Assembly (NCBI RefSeq): GCF_014650715.1
Contig: NZ_BMVM01000006.1
Span: 62,001 to 126,000 of the forward strand
Length of the DNA: 64,000 nucleotides
Direction: 5' to 3'
DNA from: Streptomyces bluensis
GTDB taxonomy: Bacteria; Actinomycetota; Actinomycetes; Streptomycetales; Streptomycetaceae
Positions within the stretch are counted from its first letter, which is position 1, and each line of letters opens with the position of its first letter. This document shows, piece by piece, positions 27,898 to 36,239 of this stretch. Below the pieces are notes generated by a model that saw only the letters and a list, made by a program, of their open reading frames with translations, made no database searches and had not been told where the DNA came from. The translations under genes and the position numbers were made by a program.

Positions 27898-27922
27898 CTT
27901 GATGTGGGTTACCCACATCAAG
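27898..27922. promoter_or_regulatory. Perfect 12-base palindrome upstream of rloA
   Basis: cttgatgtgggt and acccacatcaag are exact complements around one central t. The site is 39 bases after mnmA and 45 before the rloA ATG. It could be an operator for a dimeric repressor of the island. It could also fold as a 10-pair hairpin with loop gttac and end the mnmA transcript. The absence of a T-run and the near-absent loop of the full palindrome favour a DNA site slightly. Confidence 0.6.
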
Positions 27923-27967
27923 TGGCGTGAAATGGCGAACTTACCAGCGATCGAACAGGAGGCCCCC

Positions 27968-29257
27968 ATGCTGCTCAGCTTCCGGGTGGCCAACCACCGG
28001 TCGATTCGCGACGAGGTCGAGCTGTCGCTGGTGGCGACCGAGTTCAATGAGAGAACCGGCCGTGACACCGGCATGCGCTCGCAAAAGAAGCAGCTGGAGA
28101 TACTGCCCACGGTCGGCGTCTTCGGCGCCAACGCCTCCGGCAAGTCGAACCTGCTGCTGGCGATGTATTTCATGCGCAGGGCCGTCCGCGAGTCCTTCGC
28201 TGACTGGAGCAAGGAACCGGGCGTACCGCGCGAGCCCTTCGCGCTCGACCCGAGCGCGCGGGACGACACCAGCCTCTTCGAGGTGGAGCTTCTTCTCCCC
28301 ACTCGCGGCGAGCCTGTCCGCTACACATATGGCTTCGAGCTGTCCGACGAGCGAGTGGAAGCCGAATGGCTGCATGCCTACCCCAGTGGGCGCCGTCAGG
28401 TGTGGTTCGACCGGGAAGCCGGACGGCCCGAGTCCGAAGGCGGTGAGTTCCGCATCCCTCGTACGGGACTGCGGGGCGCCCAGGACGCCTTCACCAACTT
28501 CACCCGGCCGAACTCGCTCTTCCTGACCGTGGCCGCCGCGATGAACCATCCGCAGCTCTCCGCGATTCATCGATGGTTCCTCGACAACTTCTGGCTCGTC
28601 GAGCCTGGCGAGGAGGTGGCGGTCCGCACTCACTGGACGAGAGATCTGATCAACGAGGCTCATCTCACCGACGGTGACCTGCGTGACCGCTTCGTCACCC
28701 TGCTGCGGTCGGCGGATCTCGGCATCACCGACCTCTCCGTCGACCCGGACACCGGAGATCCGCAGCTTCTGCACCGCTCAGCCGTCGGCAAGGACCTGCC
28801 GTTGGACTTCTGGAACCAGGAGTCACTCGGCACTCACGCTTGGTTCGCCTTCCTCGGCCCTTTGCTGAGCGTCCTCAAGAGCGGCGGGACCCTCCTCGTC
28901 GACGAGCTCGACTCCAGCCTGCACCCGCTGCTCGCGGCGGAGGTGATCCGCATCTTCCAGGACGAGGAGGCCAACCCCCGTACGGCCCAGCTCGTCTTCA
29001 CGACCCACGACGCGACGCTGCTGGGGCCCACGGTCGCCGAGCGGCCTCTCGATCGCGACCAGGTGTGGATCACTCTGAAGAGCCGCACAGGGGAGACCGA
29101 GCTCTACCCGCTGACCGCCGCCCGCAAGGTCCGCAATGACGAGAATCTGGTACGGCGTTATCTGCAAGGCGGTTACGGCGGCGTACCCCGCCTGACCAAC
29201 GGCGAGGTGGCGCGCCAGTTGGCCCTGCTCGAAGAGGGGCTGAAGGCGACAGCGTGA
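27968..29257 (+). CDS. RloA-like AAA15 family ATPase (AbiL-type defence)
   Basis: 429 residues. SMC/RecF-like N-terminus MLLSFRVANHRSIRDEVELS, Walker A GANASGKSN (K59), Walker B LLVDELDSSLHP (D312, E313) and the switch histidine in FTTHDATLL. This is the RloA half of RloAB, named for ORFs found within type I restriction loci; related pairs are called AbiLi/AbiLii. It probably senses infection and controls RloB. The ATG has an ideal site (caggagg, 5 bases before). An in-frame extension to 27899 would cross the palindrome. Overlaps rloB by GTGA. Confidence 0.9.
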   Translation: MLLSFRVANHRSIRDEVELSLVATEFNERTGRDTGMRSQKKQLEILPTVGVFGANASGKSNLLLAMYFMRRAVRESFADWSKEPGVPREPFALDPSARDDTSLFEVELLLPTRGEPVRYTYGFELSDERVEAEWLHAYPSGRRQVWFDREAGRPESEGGEFRIPRTGLRGAQDAFTNFTRPNSLFLTVAAAMNHPQLSAIHRWFLDNFWLVEPGEEVAVRTHWTRDLINEAHLTDGDLRDRFVTLLRSADLGITDLSVDPDTGDPQLLHRSAVGKDLPLDFWNQESLGTHAWFAFLGPLLSVLKSGGTLLVDELDSSLHPLLAAEVIRIFQDEEANPRTAQLVFTTHDATLLGPTVAERPLDRDQVWITLKSRTGETELYPLTAARKVRNDENLVRRYLQGGYGGVPRLTNGEVARQLALLEEGLKATA

Positions 29258-30078
29258 GCGGTAACAGAGCACAGGGCGAGCGCCGCAAACGTCGCGACCG
29301 CCCAGGCAGGGGCTCGGTACGCCGTCCCCTCTCCACCTACCGGGACCCCTCCCAGCGAACGATCTACGTAGCCACCGAGGGCGCTAAGACCGAGCGCGAC
29401 TACATCACCCTCCTCAATCATGCCTACGGCGAGGAGAAAAAATTCCACCTGCACTTCTGCAGGCACCACGACAACAACGGACTGCGCCCCGTCGAGGTGG
29501 TCAAGCGTGTTCTTGCCGAGGCCGACCCGTACGACGAGAAGTGGGCGCTCTTCGACCGGGACTCCGGTGACAAGACCCCCGAGGAGATCCGGGAGGCCAT
29601 GCGGCTTGCGGCCGAGCAGGGCGTACACGTGGCCCTCTCTCACCCCTCCTTCGAACTGTGGCTGCTCCTTCACTTCAAACAGCACACGAGCCCGGAGAGC
29701 GGCCTGAGCGCCATCGTCCTCGACCGGCTGCGCAGCCACCCGGAGGCCGACGGCTTCGTGGACTACGACACGCAGTCCGGCGACCGGGGCAAGGGACTCG
29801 GAGGCCCGCGCGGGCGGTCGTTGCTCGGCCGTGAGCGGACCGCCGTACGCAACGCACGGAAGCTGGTGGCGCTGTGCCCGCACCCGTCCGGCGGCTGCTC
29901 GGCCAAGGGCCTGACGGTGGAGAGAATTCCCGGGCCGAGGAGCGAGACGAAGGAGACCTACGAGGAGTGGAACCGCCGCACCGGCCACGCTGCCAGCTGT
30001 GACCCGGTCCGGCGCGATCCATCAGCCGATGTGTGGCGTCTCCTGGTCAGTCTCGGCATCGGAACGGACGAATCGTAG
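29254..30078 (+). CDS. RloB family protein (TOPRIM-like putative nuclease)
   Basis: 274 residues. A basic N-terminus (about 30 residues) is followed by the RloB core: IYVATEGAKTERDYI with the TOPRIM-type glutamate, WALFDRDSGD with the D-x-D pair, and PSFELWLLLHF, a strongly conserved RloB block. In OLD/AbiL-type systems this chain is the likely nuclease effector partnered with the ATPase. GTG start overlapping rloA, so the two are made together. The 96-base gap to hsdM holds no clear terminator. Confidence 0.9.
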   Translation: MSGNRAQGERRKRRDRPGRGSVRRPLSTYRDPSQRTIYVATEGAKTERDYITLLNHAYGEEKKFHLHFCRHHDNNGLRPVEVVKRVLAEADPYDEKWALFDRDSGDKTPEEIREAMRLAAEQGVHVALSHPSFELWLLLHFKQHTSPESGLSAIVLDRLRSHPEADGFVDYDTQSGDRGKGLGGPRGRSLLGRERTAVRNARKLVALCPHPSGGCSAKGLTVERIPGPRSETKETYEEWNRRTGHAASCDPVRRDPSADVWRLLVSLGIGTDES

Positions 30079-30174
30079 CAACCGGACGAACGGATTTCGT
30101 TCGGCCTACCGCCCGGACTACGCTTCCGGGGTTCTCCCGATTCCGACGGCGTACGTACGAAGGACTGGCTCACC

Positions 30175-32823
30175 TTGGCCCGTATCACCCTGCCCCAGCT
30201 TGAACGGCACCTCTTTTCGGCCGCCGACATCCTGCGCGGCAGGATGGACGCCTCGGAGTACCGTGACTTCATCTTCGGGATGCTGTTCCTCAAACGTGCC
30301 TCGGACGAGTTCCAGCCCGAATGGGAGCGCGTCTACGCGGATGCCCTGGAACGGACGAGAGGAGACAAGGGCAAGGCCCTGGAGCGGGCCAACGACAGGG
30401 ACAAGTACCCCCGTGTCTTCTACGTCCCGCCACGCGCTCGCTGGTGGAGAGGCCCGCACATCGACCCGCGGACCCCGGGCAACCCGGCCCCCGGCATCAG
30501 CGCACTGGTCGACAAGGTGGGCCAGGGACTGGATCAAGCCCTGGCGGCACTCCAGGAGAGCAACGACAAGCTGGACGGCGTTGCCCGGCACATCAACTTC
30601 AATGAGGTCGTCGGCACCAAACCCCGCTTCACCAACGCCGAACTGCGCTCTCTCATCCGGCACTTCAGCCTCTACCGGCTGCGCAACGAGGACTTCGAGT
30701 TCCCGGACATGCTGGGCGCGGCGTACGAGTACCTGCTGGCCCGGTTCGCAGACTCCGCCGGCCAGCGTGGGGGCGAGTTCTACACCCCGCGCGAGGTCGT
30801 GCGCATGATGGTGCGCCTCGTCGACCCCAAGCCGGGCGACAGCGTCTACGACCCATGCGCGGGTTCCGGTGGCATGCTCATCGCCGCGCGGGAGTACGTG
30901 GAGGAGAGCGGCGGTGGCCCGGACGATCTGGGGATCAACGGCCAGGATAAGAACGGCCCGTCCTGGTCCATGGCCAGCATGAACATGGTGCTGCACGGCA
31001 TCCACGAATTCGACCTCCAGCACGGCGACACCCTCGTCGAGCCGCTCCACCTCACCGCGGGCAACAGGCTGCGCACCTTCACCAAGGTTCTCTCGAACCC
31101 CCCTTTCTCCCTCAACTACGACGCTGAGCTGGTCAAGAAGGCCGACAATGACCACGGCAAGCGGATGCACTGGGGATACGCACCTGAGAGCGGCAAGAAG
31201 GCCGACCTGATGTTCGTCCAGCACATGATCTCGGTGCTGGAGCACAACCGGGACGCCGTCGCCGCCACGGTCATGCCGCACGGCGTCCTGTTCCGCGCGG
31301 GCAAGGAGCGCGACATCCGGGTGGAACTCCTGGAGCAGGACTGCATCGAGGCCGTGATCGGCCTGGGCCCGAACCTCTTCTACGGCACCGGAATCCCCGG
31401 CTGCATCCTGGTTCTGCGCAGACACGGCCGTAAGGCCCCAGCACGCGAGGGCCAGGTCCTGTTCATCAACGCCGACCGTGACTTCCGTGCCGCCCGCAAC
31501 CAGAACGAACTGGGCGAGGGACACGCGGAGAAGATCGTCACGGTCTACCGGGAGTGGCTGGAGGAGCCGGGCTACTCACGCCTGGTGAGCGTCGACGACC
31601 TCCTGGCCGCCGACGCCAACCTCAACATCCGCCGCTGGGTGGACAATTCACCGCCGCCCGAGCCCCAGGACGTACGGGCACACCTGTACGGCGGCGTCCC
31701 GACGGCCGAGATCGAGATCAAAGCCGGCCTGTTCCACGCGTACGGCATCGACATCGCCGACCTCTTCGAGCGACGGGAGGACGACGAGGACTACGTCGAC
31801 TTCCTCCCGGAGGGCCCGGAGGCTACGGCGGCCCGTATCCCTGAGCTGGCGGCGCCGAAGGAGGCACAGGTCAGGGAGACCTACGAGGAGTGGTGGGCGG
31901 AGCAGGCAGGTGGTTTCACGGCGCTCATCGGTCACCAGGAACTGCTACCGCTGCGCGGTCGGCTGGTGAAGGGCTTCACCAAGGCCCTCCGGGACGTGGG
32001 CATGCTCGACCGTTACGACGCTGCGGGCATCGTCGCCGACTGGTGGATGGCCGTCCGGTACGACCTGAAGGCCCTGGCGGCCGGAGGATATGACCGGGTG
32101 CTGGACGGCTGGATCGACTCGGTGGAGACCATGGTCGAACCGGTACTGCCCGACGACGACGCGGACGATGACGGCGGGAACGGCGGCGCGGGTGCCGGCG
32201 GGAAGGGCAAGATCCGCGGCCGCAAGAAGACGACGGTCACGGCGGCCGACCGCCGCCGCGCCCTCGACCAGCCGGTCGTACGGGTGCTGATCCCCGGATT
32301 CCTGGATGAGGTGGCCCGCGCGGACGAGGAACTGGCTCGGGCGGACGCGGTGTTGAAGTCGGCGGTGGCGGAGCTGGCGGCTGCGCAGCCTCCGTTGACC
32401 GGGGACGCTGACGAGGACGCGGACGACTCGGGTGACGAGGGGGATGAGGCGGAGCGCGGGCCCGTGGACCCGGAGGAGATCAAGCGCCTGGAGAAGACGG
32501 TGGCCCGCCTGCGCAAGGAGCGCACGGCGGCCTCCCGTCACCGCTCGGCCCTGGACGACCGCTTCCTGAGCGACCTGCGGGCGGCGGCGAAGCAGGCCAA
32601 GGCGGAGGTGGACGGCGCACAGCGTGTCGTCCTGACGGTGTTCGGCGCCGGGTTGGCCGACCGCTTGGACGCGGCGGTGGCCGCCGGGCGGCGCGAACTG
32701 GTGGCGGCGATTCGGGGGTGGGCGGACAAGTACGCGGTGTCGCTGGAGGAGCTGGAGGGGGAGAGCGAGGCTGCGGCGGGGGAGCTGGGGGCCTGGTTGA
32801 AGGAGCTTGGGTATGCGCGGTGA
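30175..32823 (+). CDS. hsdM: Type I restriction-modification DNA methyltransferase subunit, long form
   Basis: 882 residues from a TTG start, well above the 500-550 usual for HsdM. The N-terminal helical domain (LERHLFSAADILRG) is followed by the methylase domain with motif I DPCAGSGGML (D226) and motif IV NPPF (N308), for N6-adenine methylation. Beyond about residue 530 comes an extension: a domain ending near 660, an acidic/Gly/Lys linker (DDDADDDGGNGGAG), a second acidic linker, and a predicted coiled coil (EEIKRLEKTVARLRKERTAA). Overlaps hsdS by 11 bases. Confidence 0.93.
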   Translation: MARITLPQLERHLFSAADILRGRMDASEYRDFIFGMLFLKRASDEFQPEWERVYADALERTRGDKGKALERANDRDKYPRVFYVPPRARWWRGPHIDPRTPGNPAPGISALVDKVGQGLDQALAALQESNDKLDGVARHINFNEVVGTKPRFTNAELRSLIRHFSLYRLRNEDFEFPDMLGAAYEYLLARFADSAGQRGGEFYTPREVVRMMVRLVDPKPGDSVYDPCAGSGGMLIAAREYVEESGGGPDDLGINGQDKNGPSWSMASMNMVLHGIHEFDLQHGDTLVEPLHLTAGNRLRTFTKVLSNPPFSLNYDAELVKKADNDHGKRMHWGYAPESGKKADLMFVQHMISVLEHNRDAVAATVMPHGVLFRAGKERDIRVELLEQDCIEAVIGLGPNLFYGTGIPGCILVLRRHGRKAPAREGQVLFINADRDFRAARNQNELGEGHAEKIVTVYREWLEEPGYSRLVSVDDLLAADANLNIRRWVDNSPPPEPQDVRAHLYGGVPTAEIEIKAGLFHAYGIDIADLFERREDDEDYVDFLPEGPEATAARIPELAAPKEAQVRETYEEWWAEQAGGFTALIGHQELLPLRGRLVKGFTKALRDVGMLDRYDAAGIVADWWMAVRYDLKALAAGGYDRVLDGWIDSVETMVEPVLPDDDADDDGGNGGAGAGGKGKIRGRKKTTVTAADRRRALDQPVVRVLIPGFLDEVARADEELARADAVLKSAVAELAAAQPPLTGDADEDADDSGDEGDEAERGPVDPEEIKRLEKTVARLRKERTAASRHRSALDDRFLSDLRAAAKQAKAEVDGAQRVVLTVFGAGLADRLDAAVAAGRRELVAAIRGWADKYAVSLEELEGESEAAAGELGAWLKELGYAR

Positions 32824-34036
32824 GGTGAGGCTGGGTGAGTGGCTGACCCGCATCGAGGCCGGTAAGAGTCCTGCAGCTGAGGACACCCCTGCGGGCGAGG
32901 GCGAGTGGGGAGTCCTCAAGGTGAGTGCCGTGCAGCCAGATGGATTTGCAGCGCGGGAGAACAAGGTTATTCGCGACATGGCTCTGGTGCATCCGCGATA
33001 CGAGGTGCGGCACGGCGATCTGTTGGTGACCCGAGCAAACACGGAGGAGCTGGTAGGTCTGGCCTGCGTGGCTGATATGCCTCCGCCGAGGCTCCTACTC
33101 AGCGACAAGACGCTCCGACTCCATGTCGATGGGACACGTGCTGACCGGAAGTTTGTGCAACTGGTTCTTGCTCGCTCCGAGAGCCGACACTGCGTCAGGG
33201 CTCTGGCGACCGGCACGAGCGCGGGCATGAAGAACATCGGCCAGGAGCAGATAAGGCAACTTCCTGTTCCTGACGTGCCGCTGGAGGAGCAGCGCGGGAT
33301 CGTCGCCGCCCACGCCGCGTTCGACCGGCGTATCGGGGCGCTGGATGAGGTGCGGAGCAAGCTGCGAGTGGCCGCCAGGGCAGCTCTGGCCATCAACCTG
33401 CAAGGGGTGCCTCGTGTTGAGTACAAGCCCCTCAAGGACGTACTCCAGCGAGTGGAGACAGGGTGGAGCCCTGTTTGTGAATCCCGAACGCCAGCCGAGG
33501 ATGAGTGGGGTGTTCTGAAACTCAGCGCCGTCACATCAGGCAGCTACGACGAGTCTGAAGCCAAGGCATTGCCACTGCAGACTCCGCCTCGTACAGGGCT
33601 TGAGGTGAGACCAGGTGACGTGCTGATGTCTCGTGCAAACGGCGTCAAGGCGCTGGTTGGTGTTGCCTGTGCGGTCGAGCAAACCCGTCCGTGTCTGATG
33701 CTTCCAGACCTGATGTTCCGGCTGTTGGCCGACCCGGATCTCCTCGACCAGCGGTTCCTGGGACTTGTGCTCAGCTCGGATCCTGTACGGCGCCAGATCG
33801 ACGACGCCATGCGGGGATCAAGTGGTCAGTACAAGATCTCCAAAGCTGACGTGCAGAGCCTCCAGGTGCCGTGCATGCCACCAGAGGGACAGCGCCGCGT
33901 TGTCGCTGTCCATGCCGAGTTCATGCAGCGGATTGACGTGCTGAGCAGGCAGATTGGCAAACTTCGCACTCTTCAACAGGCGGTTGTCGAGGATCTGTTC
34001 GCGGGGCGCGGTCGGGTACGGCCGGCAGCCGCCTGA
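32813..34036 (+). CDS. hsdS: Type I restriction-modification specificity subunit
   Basis: 407 residues. Two target-recognition domains in tandem, each with the same block (GEWGVLKVSAV at residue 30, DEWGVLKLSAV at 230) and each followed by a central coiled-coil spacer region. This duplicated layout recognises a bipartite site. The ATG at 32813 has AAGGAG 7 bases upstream; the TTG at 32807 is less likely. Codon use is more relaxed (more A/T third bases) than in neighbours, a sign of transfer or of diversifying recombination. Confidence 0.92.
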   Translation: MRGEVRLGEWLTRIEAGKSPAAEDTPAGEGEWGVLKVSAVQPDGFAARENKVIRDMALVHPRYEVRHGDLLVTRANTEELVGLACVADMPPPRLLLSDKTLRLHVDGTRADRKFVQLVLARSESRHCVRALATGTSAGMKNIGQEQIRQLPVPDVPLEEQRGIVAAHAAFDRRIGALDEVRSKLRVAARAALAINLQGVPRVEYKPLKDVLQRVETGWSPVCESRTPAEDEWGVLKLSAVTSGSYDESEAKALPLQTPPRTGLEVRPGDVLMSRANGVKALVGVACAVEQTRPCLMLPDLMFRLLADPDLLDQRFLGLVLSSDPVRRQIDDAMRGSSGQYKISKADVQSLQVPCMPPEGQRRVVAVHAEFMQRIDVLSRQIGKLRTLQQAVVEDLFAGRGRVRPAAA

Positions 34037-34056
34037 GAGGTCGCTCCGACGGCGGG

Positions 34057-34254
34057 TTACTCGGCGTGGAACCTGGGCGCGCCTGTCTTCACGCTTTGCA
34101 GGAGCGCCCCGAAGGTGACCGGACGGGTCGTCAGAACCTCGGCAGGACACTCGCTTTCGCGCAGGGCTATGCCGCTCTCGGTGGACGCGAGCTCGACGCA
34201 GTTGTTACCCCCTTCGTCGGAGAACGACGACTTGACCCAGTGCAGGCCGGACAC
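34057..34254 (-). CDS. DUF397 domain protein
   Basis: 65 residues. The DUF397 block WVKSSFSDEGGNNCVELA at the N-terminus is diagnostic, with SGIALRESECP and TFGALLQSVKTG further on. Such proteins are typically paired with an XRE/DUF5753 regulator, as here (13 bases downstream of it, same strand). In S. coelicolor comparable pairs (Scr1/Scr2, WhiJ-type loci, from memory) modulate development or antibiotic production and may act as antagonists. Confidence 0.93.
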   Translation of the reverse strand: MSGLHWVKSSFSDEGGNNCVELASTESGIALRESECPAEVLTTRPVTFGALLQSVKTGAPRFHAE

Positions 34255-34267
34255 GTGTGGACCCCTC

Positions 34268-35122
34268 TTACAGCTCTTTGGCGACGGTGCGGATGAAATC
34301 CCTCGACTTGGAGGGAGTCAACGCCACCTTCTCGACCAAGTCCAGCCGAGTGCGGAAGTTGGCCAGCTGGGTGGGGGAGTCGAAGAAGACAGCGCCTGTC
34401 GGTGAGTCCAGCTGCACGGTGTCCAAGTGACTGTTCGGAGCCTCTGCGTACAGGACTGACGAGTCACCGAGGAGTGGGAAGCCTCCAGCGGCGAACGGGA
34501 TCACCCGTAGTGTGACGTTCGGGCGCTCACTGGCTTCCAGGAGGTACTGGAGCTGGGCACGAGTGACGTTGCGTCCTCCGAGTTGCATTCTGATCGCGGC
34601 CTCGTGGATCACGCCGACGTAGGGAATGGAACGGTCTCCGGTGACCACCGCCTGACGGGCCATGCGGTGGGCGACTCGCAGCTCGACCTCCAGTCGCGGG
34701 AGTGGCGGCGCGGGGAGTTTGAAGATGGCACGTGCGTGGTCTTCGGTGTGGAACAGCCCGGGCAAGTGGGCAATTTGAACCGTACGTAGGCGCACGGCGT
34801 AGTTTTCGAGCGCGGACACGTCCAGGAAGCCGGGCGGAATCTTGCCCCGATACTCCTCCCACCAACCGGACTTGCGGCCACCCGTCAGCTCGGCCAGCGC
34901 ATCGACCAGTGCGGCATCGTCGCACTCGTAGATGCTGGTGAGTCGTCGCAGACGTTCTTCGCTGATACCGAAGCGTCCTGCCTCCACATTGGAGATCACC
35001 GTGCGGTCGGTGCCGAGGTGCTCGGCAGCCGTAGGGGCGGACATGCCTGCCGCCTCGCGGAGCCGCCTCAGCTCGGTGCCGAAGCGGCGCTGAAGGATGG
35101 TTGGGGACTGTCGCGGTGCCAT
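34268..35122 (-). CDS. XRE family regulator with DUF5753 domain
   Basis: 284 residues. An N-terminal helix-turn-helix (EAAGMSAPTAAEHLGTDRTV, then ISNVEAGRFGI, residues 18-50) is followed by the DUF5753 domain from about 105 (AVRLRTVQIAHLPGLFHTEDH across residues 110-132) to the end. ATG start with a GGAGAG site upstream. First gene of the pair with DUF397. The 280-base gap to the ATP-binding gene contains a small inverted repeat AAGC-GTTA-GCTT near 35190 and a GTGATCAC palindrome at 35221 that could be operators; nothing else is seen in it. Confidence 0.92.
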   Translation of the reverse strand: MAPRQSPTILQRRFGTELRRLREAAGMSAPTAAEHLGTDRTVISNVEAGRFGISEERLRRLTSIYECDDAALVDALAELTGGRKSGWWEEYRGKIPPGFLDVSALENYAVRLRTVQIAHLPGLFHTEDHARAIFKLPAPPLPRLEVELRVAHRMARQAVVTGDRSIPYVGVIHEAAIRMQLGGRNVTRAQLQYLLEASERPNVTLRVIPFAAGGFPLLGDSSVLYAEAPNSHLDTVQLDSPTGAVFFDSPTQLANFRTRLDLVEKVALTPSKSRDFIRTVAKEL

Positions 35123-35402
35123 GGGATCTCTCCTTGCTCGCGCACAGTGTGCCTAGCCAATTCCGCCTGGTCCACCCAAAACGTGAAGCTAACGCTTATG
35201 AGTGAGTGAGTAGCACCGTTATGTGATCACCTCGTACTCTGTGATGCGCGTCACCCGTTCCCCGCCGGATCCGGAAGCGCACCGCCCCACCCTGCCCACC
35301 CGGGAGGCAGGCTGCCCGGCAGAGACACCGGCCCCCAGCAGGGAACACCCAGTGGCACACGTCCAGTTGACCATCACAACCGCGCGCCTCAGGAGGTGCC
35401 AC

Positions 35403-36005
35403 GTGAACACAGACCAGAACACCAACCGCAACCCGCGCCCGGCCGCCACCTACGAGACCGACACTTCGCACCCAGCACCTGTGTCCCTCTCATCCCCCTA
35501 TCTATCCCCGTCACTTGACCTCCTCTCAGACCTCCCGCACCCCCCACCCCTCCCCTTCACCTCCCCCTGGCACTACGAGCTGCACTTCCCCTGCGATCCC
35601 CGAGGCCCTGGCATCGCCCGCCTCACCCTCCGTGCCGTCCTCGACGCGCACGGCCTCGCTCAGCTCACCGACCGTGCGGAGCTCCTCGCCTCGGAGCTGG
35701 CCACCAACTCCGTACGGCACACGAAGGGCCCCGCGTCCGTACGGCTTCAGTGGCTGCACCCCGTACTGCGCGTCAGTGTCTGGGACATGAGCCCCGACCT
35801 GCCCCCGATGTCCGGTGCGCGGCCCACGGAGGCACCGCCACACGCGGACGGAGGGCGCGGACTGTTCATCCTCGACGCGGTCGCCGACCGGTGGGGCGGG
35901 TGCGCCATAGGAGAAGGCGTCTGCGGACCCGGCGGCAAGACCATCTGGTTCGAGCTGAGACTCCCCGTCCCACCGCCCCCGCCCGCCTCCGCGCTCGCCG
36001 CCTGA
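35403..36005 (+). CDS. ATP-binding protein, RsbW/HATPase-like (anti-sigma type)
   Basis: 200 residues from the GTG at 35403, which has a perfect AGGAGGT site. A Pro/Ser-rich N-terminal 60 residues precede a HATPase_c_2 domain: N-box ELATNSVRH, a D-box-like VWDMSP, and the glycine-rich GGRGLFILDAVADRWG. In Streptomyces such small ATPases often sit beside XRE/DUF397 pairs (whiJ/abaA-type clusters). Target unknown; serine kinase or anti-sigma action is inferred from family. Confidence 0.87.
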   Translation: MNTDQNTNRNPRPAATYETDTSHPAPVSLSSPYLSPSLDLLSDLPHPPPLPFTSPWHYELHFPCDPRGPGIARLTLRAVLDAHGLAQLTDRAELLASELATNSVRHTKGPASVRLQWLHPVLRVSVWDMSPDLPPMSGARPTEAPPHADGGRGLFILDAVADRWGGCAIGEGVCGPGGKTIWFELRLPVPPPPPASALAA

Positions 36006-36239
36006 GGACCGGCCGAGCCTCAGGCTGTGGGCTTCGCCCGCCACCGCGCCTCGGAATTGGCAGATCTGGGCCACCGGCTGCCCTCGAAGGCCCAGGTCAG
36101 GCCGTAACCGACTGGCCCAGATCAGCCAATGGCACTCCTGCCACGCCCGCCACTGTCAGTACGCCCCACTAAACTCGCCCCTACCCCCGTTTCTCAGGGG
36201 GGAAGCTGACGCGTGCGATGGCGGACGGGGAGAGCGGGA

